Shown piece after piece: positions 29,350 through 40,200 of a stretch of DNA of 64,000 nt (its first letter is position 1; each line of letters opens with the position of its first letter). Origin of the DNA: Semisulcospira habei (taxonomy: Eukaryota > Mollusca > Gastropoda > Semisulcospiridae); NCBI GenBank assembly GCA_036245525.1, contig BTPG01000004.1, positions 233,180,864 to 233,244,863 on the forward strand, written 5' to 3'. The notes beneath the pieces were generated by a model. It made no database searches, was not told the DNA's origin, and worked only from the letters and a program-made list of their open reading frames with translations. The position numbers were made by a program, and so were the translations under genes.

Positions 29350-31947
29350 ATGGGCCCCACCACCCGCGCCAACCACGCCAGATATGCCATTGACTTGGAG
29401 CATATTAAACACACCAGAGACCCTGCTCAAGTCATATTCGACACGACCCAAAACAAACTCCCACTTTGGAGATGTGTCATCTACATGCGGTACGTCCAAG
29501 AAGCTCCCGCTCAGATTTACCACCAATGGACGGACTCAAATAAAGATCTTGTAATCATCACAGTGCCACTCCCATCATGCATCCCTTCTCCACCTGAACT
29601 TTTCAAAACATTTCTTCAACTGAAGCATGGAAATCGCTCTCTCATTACCATAACACTCTACCACACCACCGGCAGAGTTCTCGTACAGGGAAACGTCTGC
29701 CCTGTATGGGTGGGCGAGGAATTTGACAAGTTGAAGGCATTAGTAAGCGCCATGAGCGGTGAGACACTTGAACTTTGCCCCCCACCCTCCGCACCTGAGG
29801 AATCCCATGCACTCTCCACCCCACCACCCACCCCCGTGGACACCTTCCCCACTCCGTCTCCACTTCTCGCCATCCTCCCCCCTCCATCCAGTCAACAGGA
29901 CAGCGCGACCGGTGACAGTTCTGCCGCGGTCCTTGATGGGCAGGCCGCTGCGGCTGTCAAAGGTAGCTCATCCATCTCGACGCCCCGCCCTAACACCACT
30001 GACCTTAATCCCCTAGGTGACCACCAAGATGTATCTGATCGACACGAGCTGCCTCTAAACCACTCCTTCATAGCATCGGAGTCCTTGTTTCCTTGCGCGG
30101 AGGGATTGCCAGTGGTGGTCAGTGAAGCGAAGCAGCAGCCAAGCATTGTGATGGGCACACTCCCTAGCCGTGACTCTCCCTGTCCAGTGTCCGGAGGCAA
30201 CGAGGAGATTAGCAAGTCTTTGGCCAGTTCGATGGACGAGGTAAATGATGAAAGAGCCCAAGGCCTCGTCTCAAATGACGTCACTTCAGAGACTGTGCAC
30301 ACCTCGACCCAATGTTCCCCTCAGTGCTGTGACCGTTGTACTGAGCCAGTGGTAGGAACCCCTTGTTTTGCTAGTGTGACTGACATGATAACAGACCTGA
30401 AACTGCAGTTCGAAAACCAGCAAAAGGAGTTACGCGAGAACATGAAAGCGAAAATCGACGCCCTCAAAAAAGAAAATAGCGATTTGCAAAGGCAAGTTTC
30501 TAGACTCATCACCAAAATGGGAAAGGTCGACGCTATTGAGAGCCGCCAGAAAGAACTACTGGCTAGACAGAAACAGGGTAACACACCACCTCCACCCGCT
30601 AACGACTCCATCCCTCCATTCGAAAACACGACTCCTCTCTCAGCTGCCTCCTCCACTCCCCTTGTTGTCCTGAAAAAGCAGCTTACCCATGCTGACTCTA
30701 CTGAGCATCCCGTTACGTTCAGTCAGGAGACGTGCGAGTCTACGGAAGGTGGGGCCAGCGGCGAAGATATGGGAGCTAATCCCATCAAGGACCGGCCGCC
30801 ACAAGCCCCGCGACTATTCAGGTTCCGTCTGCCGCCCCCGGGTAAAGTGTCTGCCCTACTGATTGGCGACTCCAATCTACAGCGGGTGCATCGCCGCCGG
30901 CTTGATCCTAGCGGGGCCACGTGCGTGCGTACCCTGCGCGGGGTCAAGGCTGGTGACCTGGCTGCAACCCTAGAGACGTGTGACCTCCGTGAGGACATCA
31001 GCCGTGTTGTGGTGCACGTGGGTACAAACGACTGCGCCTCGGGCCACGACACGGAGGTGATTCTGCAGAGCTTCCAACGTCTCACCAAGCAGGTCCGCCG
31101 TGCATTTCCTTCTGCTGCAGTTGCGTACACAGCAATCCTCCCCCAGGGTCGACGGTCACTACAACTAACAGAAACTGTCAACCAGCGTCTGGCCGAGCAC
31201 TGTGTCAGTGAGAAAGTGCTCTTCCTTCAAGAAAAGGCCTTCTACACACCACAGGGACAAGTTGCTGCTGCTCTCTTTAGCAGTGACAAACTACATCTAA
31301 GTGAAAGAGGTGTAGGGGTCCTGCTCCGTCAGATGAAACGGTATTTATATCACGCCGAAGATGAAGCTCTGCCTAACACTCGTATGCAACGTAAACAAGG
31401 CTCGTCCAATGACATACACAATGTTCCGGTAAATAATCAGGGTGGTAGCCACTATAACCAACGGACCGTAACGTACGAGCAAGCTTACCCACCACTGTTC
31501 TCCAGTCCCACAAACAGCACCGAGCAGAGGTCAAAGTTTGCAAGCACCCGCCGGTGGGAGACTTCAGTGTTGGCGAGCAGCAATAACAGTGACAGGGCGG
31601 TTGTCTCTCGCCAAGCTGTCCCCGTCCCCAATAACCACAACAGCCAGCCTCCCGTTGACAAGACATCTCGCGCCACCGGTTCTACAGAGAACTCACATGC
31701 AGATGTCACCACTGGTGCCAGCATTCCTTCCCTACAGCCATTGTACCATCGGCCTGACGCTGTAGCCGTGGACCCTCACGCCTTTTCGTCCTACTACGGG
31801 AATTACGGCCGCCCCATCGTTCCCTGGCCCCAGGCCACACCCCCCGGACTGCCACCGTATCCAGTCTTCCAACCGCCTTTCCAGCCATACCCCCCACCTT
31901 TCCCTCATTGGCAGTTACCCTACTTGATGGGTGGTCTGAGGCCTTAA
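29350..31947 (+). CDS. LINE ORF1 protein with coiled coil and SGNH esterase domain (865 aa)
   Basis: The ATG at 29350 opens MGPTTRANHARYAIDLEHIK; the second copy at 59594 starts the same way, which supports the start. The N-terminal 130 residues form a conserved domain of unknown fold ending VWVGEEFDKLKALVSAMSG. A Pro/Ser-rich linker follows, then CSPQCCDRC near residue 320 and a coiled coil near 350-400 (LQFENQQKELRENMKAKIDA). From about 490 comes an SGNH/GDSL hydrolase fold: LLIGDSNLQR (Ser), VVHVGTNDCAS (Gly/Asn block) and SSDKLHLSERG (Asp-x-x-His). Esterase domains occur in ORF1 of some CR1/L2 LINEs; their role in retrotransposition is unclear. The tail is Pro-rich. No stops, so it may still be expressible. 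Confidence 0.85.
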   Translation: MGPTTRANHARYAIDLEHIKHTRDPAQVIFDTTQNKLPLWRCVIYMRYVQEAPAQIYHQWTDSNKDLVIITVPLPSCIPSPPELFKTFLQLKHGNRSLITITLYHTTGRVLVQGNVCPVWVGEEFDKLKALVSAMSGETLELCPPPSAPEESHALSTPPPTPVDTFPTPSPLLAILPPPSSQQDSATGDSSAAVLDGQAAAAVKGSSSISTPRPNTTDLNPLGDHQDVSDRHELPLNHSFIASESLFPCAEGLPVVVSEAKQQPSIVMGTLPSRDSPCPVSGGNEEISKSLASSMDEVNDERAQGLVSNDVTSETVHTSTQCSPQCCDRCTEPVVGTPCFASVTDMITDLKLQFENQQKELRENMKAKIDALKKENSDLQRQVSRLITKMGKVDAIESRQKELLARQKQGNTPPPPANDSIPPFENTTPLSAASSTPLVVLKKQLTHADSTEHPVTFSQETCESTEGGASGEDMGANPIKDRPPQAPRLFRFRLPPPGKVSALLIGDSNLQRVHRRRLDPSGATCVRTLRGVKAGDLAATLETCDLREDISRVVVHVGTNDCASGHDTEVILQSFQRLTKQVRRAFPSAAVAYTAILPQGRRSLQLTETVNQRLAEHCVSEKVLFLQEKAFYTPQGQVAAALFSSDKLHLSERGVGVLLRQMKRYLYHAEDEALPNTRMQRKQGSSNDIHNVPVNNQGGSHYNQRTVTYEQAYPPLFSSPTNSTEQRSKFASTRRWETSVLASSNNSDRAVVSRQAVPVPNNHNSQPPVDKTSRATGSTENSHADVTTGASIPSLQPLYHRPDAVAVDPHAFSSYYGNYGRPIVPWPQATPPGLPPYPVFQPPFQPYPPPFPHWQLPYLMGGLRP

Positions 31948-32621
31948 GCTGTAGTGTAATTAAATTAATCCGTGTCTGCTCGGCACAGTGAATGTGTTAG
32001 GTAGAACTAAGACGCACCGGCCCTTGCTGTGTACATAGCGTTTACACTGACAATTGTCATTCAGTTTATTTGGTTTAGCGCCCATCGAGTCATTCAAAAC
32101 TATGACTTTTTTTTTTTTTTTTTTTAAATAATTAATCTTGACTACGATTCAACCCGCAATCCGCGAACCGCGGACAATAGCGTGTGTTCCTATGTGCATA
32201 GGTGTGTGAGCCCTTGTATAGGTTGTGTGGACTTAATTTGAAATAATAACAGAAACGTTCGAATTTCTGTGCATGTGTTTTAACAAGTGCTGCGGCACTT
32301 AGACATTTTTATTTAGTTTTTTACCGTGTTACGTAAATAGTGATTACTTTCTGGTAATCGGAACTGCGAAATATTACAGACTGTTTTGACATTGGCTGTG
32401 TGTTTGCCTTTGAGGCAGCACAATGAGAACTGTTTGACTACGGAAGTCACAGTGACCTTTTGGCCTTTAGCCAGTGAATTGTCTTTGTGGACTCCAAGTT
32501 CTCTTGGCTCGAGAGACTTAACCGTACTGTGTGTGTATGTGATTTTATTTTGAGATCATCGTGCATTTTTGTGTATGTGATCCCATTTTGAGATCATAGA
32601 GGCTTTTTACAGTGACTTCAC

Positions 32622-34260
32622 TGTAACGAACGCCTTTGGGGCAGGTTTCGGTCGGACGATGGTGTGACGTCATTAGCAGTTGGACCGAATGTACACATGC
32701 GAATAATGTAGAGATAAGCATTGTTCACGAGCGGTAATGTACAGATAAGCCATGTTCACGTGCGGTAATGTAGCGGTGAGCGATGTTCACGTGACACGTG
32801 TGGGAGTGACAGTGTGGGTTCGGGAAAAAATGCTAGTTAGAGATGCTATACCAGTCGAGCCGAGCGGTCGTTTTCGCTAGGGCTCTGAGGAAGAATTCTG
32901 GCTAGAGAATTCGATAGCTGTATATTGAATACAGGTATTTATTCTTTTATTACCGGTATTTATAATGACCTGTAAACGCTATTCAGATGAAAAAGAAAGT
33001 ATTGTTTTATGAATTATTATTAGAGTGCAGAAGAGCCATGTGTGAAGGAAATGTGATGGCTCGTGTCAATACTTGTTTAGTCATGTAATTATGTGATGTA
33101 GTGATAACTAGGATGTCATGTTGTATTCATTCATATGTAAAGATGTGGGAGTGAAATAGGAATAGAATTCAGTATATATTTAGGTATACCTAATGATGAA
33201 ATGTGCAGTAATATGTTACGAATTGAAGGTGAGCTGTGATTGTAATATTTGGCTCATAGTCCATTGTGTGTGGGTACGTAAAATGTGGGTACAGTGTTAA
33301 AGTGGCTATAGGAATTGTGTGCACTGTGTTAAAGTGGCTTAGGAATTGTGTGCACTGTGTTAAAGTGGCTATAGGAATTGTCATAAGAATTATGACAATA
33401 GTAATTATAGTATGGTGGCATAAAGAAGACATTTTTCAGAGGAAATGATCTAGAGCGCTCTGAAGTATAATAATGTGTCGAAGACACATTCAGACTTTTG
33501 GGTATAAGAGCGAACATTTATGAGTGTATAAATGTTGTGTACAGCGGGGCCGGTACGGAGCGGACACCCCTGGTGTAAGGCCGATGAAGCTGTCCTGAAG
33601 GCATCACGTACGTGACCAGGTGCGGACATCAAGCCTTCATCTCTCCTTCGTCCTACCATCACTGGTGCTACGAGCAGCAACGGTAGCGAAGTAAGCCACA
33701 GATTCGTGCTACAGGACCACATGCAGTGTTCCGTCAGTGTAGCTATTGTCGCCTAGCGCCGTTAATTTCACGCCTAGGAATGTTCTAAATCTGTGAGCAG
33801 TCATTGAATAGTAATATTCAGTTCGGGAATCTCCGTCAAGTCGTCAATGTGATATTGACTGTGTCGACACTAGTATAAAGAGGAGTCGAGTGACGTCTCT
33901 CGAGAGAGACAACGACCTCTACGGTAGCGAGTGGATGTGTGAGCGCCGAAGTTGTAAATAACCTATATGCCTCTTGTTAGTTATTTGTGCAGATTGGTTT
34001 ATATGATGTGAATTGTGTGGTTTAATGTATGCTATGAGTGTATGAGAATAAGTTAAACAGAGGGCAAAGAGAGATAACCGTGTGGCCTTTGTCCTTGTTT
34101 GTAAGCGCGTGTGTGGTGGATGAAAGAGTCTAGTAGACAGATAGAACACCCACCTTTATACAGATTGGCAGAAAGCCCACGCACACACTCATTCCATAAA
34201 CGTTTATATATGTAACAATTTAATTTAGTTCAGTAGTACACTAAAAACACCGTCGTTACA
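32622..34260 (+). mobile_element. Solo LTR-like insertion (1639 bp) in the LINE spacer, duplication TTCAC
   Basis: Starts TGTAACGAACG and ends CCGTCGTTACA: TG...CA with 8-bp inverted termini (TGTAACGA). Flanked by TTCAC at 32617-32621 and 34261-34265. Contains a TATAAA near 33873, a GTTCACGTGCGGTAATGTA-type triplication at about 32703-32790 and a 32-bp-like triplication (TTAAAGTGGCTATAGGAATT) at 33297-33382. No open reading frame. LTR is preferred over a DNA transposon because of TG...CA and the 5-bp duplication. Confidence 0.75.
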
Positions 34261-34283
34261 TTCACGCGAACTGACGAGAAGCG

Positions 34284-37200
34284 ATGCCGAAAGCTTCAAT
34301 TAGCGTACAATCACTTGGACTGAAAATTGGACACCTTAATATTTTTCACCTGTTTCACAAGGTCCACGATATTCGTTTATTTTTAAATGAGCCATCGCAC
34401 TTCCATCTCTTTGGTCTCACGGAATCACGTCTGGGCCCAAACATCAGTGATGCTAGCTTAATTATTCCTAACTTTTCTCTAATCCGGCGTGACCCAAGCT
34501 ACCCTGGACACACTGGAATAGCTGTCTATGTACATAGCTCTATCCGAAATATGGTGCGCAGACGTGAAGACCTTGAGTCCAGAGAGCTAGAGTGTGTGTG
34601 GCTGGAGGTGAAAATACCACATTCCTCTCCCATCCTTGTCGCCTTTATGTACAGAAATCCAGCTGCTACTGCTGACTGGTATGACGACTTTGTACAAGTG
34701 ATGGATAAAGTGAACGACACCGGTAAAAATGTTCTCATTCTGGGAGACTTTAACATCGATATGCTGAAACCCAAGCCTACATGGCAATCAGCGATCACTC
34801 TTTTCGGGATAAAGCAGATGATTAAATCTCCAACGCGAGTATCACGCTCTGCTGCCACCATCATCGGCCACATTTACACTAATAACCCAACAGCAATAGC
34901 GGAAACTAATGTTTCTTCATTAGCCGTCAGTGACCACTTTCCCATCGCCTGTACATGGTCGTGCAATCTGCCCGCAAAACAAAGTCGGGACCAGCACTCG
35001 TACATAACGTACAGATCGTTTAAAAAGCTCAATACGAATGCTTTCTTACATGATCTAAGCTATGCAGGATTTGATCAAGTGTTTAACTGCACTGACCCTG
35101 ATAATGCGCTCACTATATGGCTTGATCTGTTCCTCGGTGTGCTGAATAAACACTCGCCGCTAAGAAGGAAGCGAGTCCGACGCCGCGAGCCTCCCTCCTG
35201 GATAACGGAGGAAATCAAACAAACTATGGAGGCACGAAACACCGCTAAACGAGAAAAGAACTTCGCTGAGTTTAAACGTTTGCGTAACAAAGTTAAGTAC
35301 TTAGTTCGAGAAGCTCAAAAGTCATTTGTTGAAAAGACAATTGAGAACGAAAAATCTCCTGCTTCTGTTTGGACTGCATTGAATACTCAAACAAGCAACA
35401 TGCGCAGGCAGACTCATATCATTCCACACGAATTCTCTGCGGAAAGCATAAACAATTGCTTTCTCTCAGCTCCAGAACAGCTACTTACTTCCAACAGCCC
35501 TGATCCGTCAGCGTATGTCTTGGCTTGACTTCGCGAACGAAGATTTTATAGGAGTTGCCCACGACGTCTGCAGGCTTGTTCGTGGCTGCGGAGGCCAATC
35601 CGAGACAGGCAGGTTCGACCGCAGTGGCTGCAGGGGAAGGTATGGCCAGGGTTCTGAGCTGCGGCATCTCTGTTTTTTCTCCTGAGCCGCTTGTCCTTAA
35701 GGCTAGCTCTGTGAGAGTCCTCAAAGGAGACAGCTGCCTTGTAAATGGTGGAGCGCCAGGTGTCACGGTCCGCAGCAAGCGAAGACCACTGGTGGTGGTC
35801 GATTTGGCAGGCACTAAGTGACTTCTTGAGACAGTCTTTGTATCTCTTCTTTGGTGCCCCTCTGTCACGGTGTCCAGTAGCAAGCTCGCCGAACAGGGTG
35901 ATCTTTGGTAGGCGATGATCCTCCATCCTGGAGACATGCCCCGCCCAGCGGAGCTGTGTCCGCAGCAGCAAAGCCTCGATGCTCACAGTTTCAGCCTGTT
36001 CAAGGACCTCGACGTTGGTGACATAGTCACTCCAGTGAATGCCCAGGATGGTACGCAGGCAGCGCTGGTGGAAGCGTTCGAGGAGTCGTAGTTGGCTGCG
36101 GTAGAGGGCCCAGGACTCGGAACCATACAGCAGGGTGGTGAGGACCACAGCTCTGTACACGCTGATCTTGGTGCCTGTTTTCAGCTGTTGATTGTGCCAC
36201 ACCCGCTTGAAAAGTCGCCCGAAAGCGCTGTTCGCTTTTGCCAGCCTGCTGTCAAGCTCCTTGTCCAGCTTGGCGTCCGACATGATAATGCAGCCAAGGT
36301 AAGTAAACTGGTGCACTGACTTTAGTTCAGACTCGCCAATGGAGATGTGAGGAGGGCGATACACTGTCTTGGGTGCCAGCTGATGGAGGACCTCTGTCTT
36401 TTTCAGACTGACCTCGAGTCCAAAGAGCTGGGCAGCATCTGCGAAGCAAGACGTGATGCGCTGCAGGGCTCTCTCTGTGTGTGCAACGAGGGCAGCATCA
36501 TCAGCAAAAAGCAGCTCACGAATCAGTTGGTCTAGGGTTTTCGTGTGGGCCTGCAGTCGTCTGAGGTTGAACAGGCTGCCATCGAGACGATACCTGATGT
36601 ACACTGCATCGTCATCATCGAGGTCCACTGTGGCCTGCTTCAACATCATGCTAAAAAAGATGGTGAAGAGGGCCGGTGCCAGCACGCAGCCCTGCTTTAC
36701 GCCGTTGAGAATAGGGAATGGTTCCGAGAGGTCATTGTTGAGTCTGACCTGGCCTTGCTGGTCCTCGTGTAGCTGGACAATCATGTTGAGGAACTTTGGG
36801 GGACAGCCAAGTCGCTCCAGGATCTGCCACATGCCTTGCCTGCTCACAGTGTCGAACGCTTTTGTTAGGTCGACAAATGTTACGTACAGACCTTTGTTCT
36901 GCTCGCGGCACTTCTCCTGTAGCTGTCTCAGCACAAAGACCATATCGGTGGTGCTCCTGTTTGCTCTGAAGCCACACTGGCCCTCTGGGAGTTGGTCTTC
37001 AGCGATGGCAGGTACCAGCCGATTCAGGAGGAGCCTTGCAAGGATTTTCCCAGCAATGGACAGCAGGGTAATTCCCCGATAGTTGGAACAGTCAGACTTC
37101 TCGCCTTTGTTCTTGTACAGGGTGATAACGACTGCATCACGGAGATCTTTTGGTAGTGTTCCTTCCTCCCAGCAGCAGAGAAAGAGGTTATGGAGCTTGT

Positions 37201-40200
37201 TGTGCAGTGCTGTGCCTCCATGTTTCCAGATCTCTGGCGGTATTCCATCAATGCCTGCTGCTTTGCCACTCTTGAGCTGGTGGATGGCTGTGAGGGTCTC
37301 TTCAGCGGTGGGCGGTTCGTCCAATTCAACCTTTACTGGGAGGTGTGGGATTTGTAGGACGACTGCTTCTTGAACAGTGCGCTCAGCGCTGAAGAGGCTC
37401 TGAAAGTATTCCGACCAGCGGTTCAAAATGGAGGTATTATCTTTGAGGAGTGCCTGGCCATTCGCGCTTCGCAGGGGACTTTGTACCAGGTGCCTGGGGC
37501 CATACACTGCTTTCAGTGCTTCATAGAAGCCCCTGTAGTCACCATTGTCAGCACAAAGCTGGGTCCTCTGTGCAAGTCTGGTCCACCACTCATTCTGGAG
37601 ATCTCTGAGCTTGTGCTGGAGACTGCTGCAGACGAGGCGGAAGGCAGACTTCTTCACAGGGCAGGAAGGCTGGGCTAGGTGGGCCTGATGGGCGGCTCTT
37701 TTTTTTTGCTAGGTGTTCCTGGATCTCTACATCGTTTTCGTCAAACCAGTCTTTGTTCTTCTTTCTGGCGAAACCCAAGACTTCTGCAGAGGATTTTGCA
37801 ATAGCAGTTTTCAGTTGTTCCCAAAGTGTTTCAGGGGAGGAGTCTACTGGGTCCGCTGTGTCTTTGAGCCTGCGCTGTAAATCTGTCTGAAAGGCAGCTT
37901 TCACATCGTCACGCTGAAGGCTGGCAACATCAAGCTTTTTCTTGGGGGGCCCCCATTTCTTGGGTTTTGGCTTGAAGTGGAGCCTGAGTTTGCAGCGGAC
38001 AAGGCGGTGGTCAGTGTGGCACTCTGCGCTGGGCATCACTCTGGTGAGGAGGACGTCACTGCGGTCCCTCTGACGCACTAGGACATAGTCGATAAGGTGC
38101 CAGTGTTTGGAGCGAGGATGCATCCAGGTGGTCTTTCGACTGTCCTTTTGCTGAAAAGTAGTGTTGGTGATGACCAGTTGCTGCTCTGCACAGAACTCCA
38201 ACAGTAGGCGGCCATTGTCATTGCAGTTCCCGACGCCATGCTTGCCGAGGACTCCTTTCCAGGCTTCAGAGTCCTGGCCCACTCTGGCGTTGAAGTCGCC
38301 AAGGATGATGACTTTGTCGTCTGCAGGGGTACTCTGTAGGAGGCTGCGCAGGTCAGTGTAAAACTTGTCCTTTTCAGCAGGCTCTGCCAGGAGGGTTGGG
38401 GAGTACACACTGAGAAGGGTGACGTGCTGCTGGTGTCTCAGTGGGAGGCGCAAGGACATGATGCGGTCGGAGTGGCCCGTTGGTAGGTTTTCCAGCTTAG
38501 TCGCAATGGATGTCTTGACCATGAAACCCACGCCTGAAAGCCGTCTTTCTGATACAGGCCTGCCTGACCAGTAGAGGGTGTACCCAGCACCAAGTTCTTG
38601 GAGGCTGCCTTCGTCCGGAAGGCGTACTTCGCTGAGCGCGGCGATGTCGATGTTTAACCTCCGCAATTCATGGGCAATGAGGGCGGAGCGACGTTCAGGG
38701 CGTCCGCTGTCTGCTTTGTCGAGCATGGTTCGGACGTTCCAGCATGCTACGTTGAGTCCGGTCGTGGTCGTCATGAGAGTGGATCCGTTATTCTTTCTTG
38801 TTTTTTGACCGCAGGAGAAGATGCCCGTTGACCGCGGCTAGCCAACTGGGGTTGCGAGGGGACGAGCTTTGGTTAGGCCACCTTTTCTAGGCCCCTCTCC
38901 GTGTGGAGCAAGCAGTGCTGTCCCTAGAGAAGGCTGCTTGGTCGTTCAGGGTGTGCCGAGTGATGTTGTCATCCCCAGGTCAACATCAGGCGACCAATAT
39001 CCTGAACCGCCTGCATGCAGGTTTGAGACTGCGGCTTCCAGTGACATCTTTCACCTGCCGTTTCGCCCCTCGCCCGTCGCTACAGGACTTGGAATGGTCA
39101 GTGTCATGGTCCGTGGACGTTTCCTAAAGCCTGCGCGGTGGAGCTTTTTGGTGGAGTGCAGTGTGCGCAGTACTGGCCCCACCCTTTAAACCCTTGGTTC
39201 AACTGCCATGGCCTAGCAAGCTGGGACGATGGCATCGAGGTCCTCGGGTCGTAGGTTTTATATCAGACTGTCCTTGTCCTAGTCTCTGGCTCAAAAGCCT
39301 TCCCCGGAGACACGGGGGCTTTGATGTCAGGGGTTTCCTCCCTTAGCCTTTCCGCAGCCAAGCGGCCAGGCCTGCAAGGCAGCAGGCGACTCGTGGAGGG
39401 CGGGGTCGTCTATGTCCCGTGCAGATGTGAACATCTGCCCACTGCCCAGCGTATGTAATATCGGATCAACTGTCCATGTTTTGCCAGGTACGATTATCGT
39501 CCGATGATACGTTTGGTATCCCCTTTATCGCTGTTCACGAAGTCGGGCGTTATATTACGTGCCTTAAGAACAAGACATCTGCTGGTGTGGACGGTATAAA
39601 TGGTTATATACTCCACATATCACTGCCTTATATTGTTGAACCCCTCACTTACATTTTTAACTTATGCATACAGTACAATACTTTTCCTGTGGCGTTTAAA
39701 AAAGCAAAAGTTGTTCCTATACCCAAGACCAAAGATACTACTGATGTAAATGACCTTCGTCCCATTTCTCTTCTGTCTGTTTTATCAAAGCCACTTGAGA
39801 AGCATATTCAAAAGCATCTCCTCCAGTACCTCGAAGAACGGTCCTTGTTAAATAAGTTCCAGTCCGGTTTTAGACCCAAACACTCATGCCACTCAGCATT
39901 AGTACGTATGGTTGATTCATGGCTAGATAACATCAACAATAACAAAATGACTGGCACGGTATTCTTGGACCTGAAAAAAGCGTTCGATCTGATAAATCAT
40001 GAAATCTTGCTGAGGAAACTTAATGTTTATTTCAACAACAACAGCCCGTCAGCCCTTTCATTTTTTAACTCGTATCTTTCTGCGAGAACACAAGCTGTCT
40101 ATGTAAATGGTAACTATTCCTCAGAGGGTAAGGTAGAGCTTGGTGTTCCTCAGGGTTCGGTTCTGGGCCCATTGCTATTTTGTATCTTTATTAATGATTT

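Larger units (their letters stand above)
35519..39446 (-). mobile_element. Nearly complete RTE-like LINE inserted in LINE ORF2
   Basis: Flanked by a perfect 10-bp duplication CAGCGTATGT (35509-35518 and 39447-39456). On the minus strand the 5' UTR runs from 39446 to 38775, the endonuclease frame from 38774, the RT frame to 35546, and the element ends GTCAAGCCAAG at 35519 with no poly(A). The perfect duplication and near-intact coding suggest a recent insertion. Partial copies of the family are at 45718-47212 and 49062-49844. Confidence 0.9.

Noticed and set aside
34919..35528. Natural stop of LINE ORF2 after SAYVLA
   Set aside because: The last two codons and stop belong to the inserted RTE-like element; the host frame continues from 39457.
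35485..35937. Minus-strand frame of 150 codons near the RTE LINE 3' end
   Set aside because: It is an out-of-frame shadow of the RT C-terminus; the zinc-finger frame is the real one. Same shadow at 49033-49482.
39190..39260. Possible tRNA-derived SINE (GGTTCAACTGCC resembling a B box)
   Set aside because: No matching A box at the right distance and no foldable cloverleaf; it lies in the RTE LINE 5' UTR.
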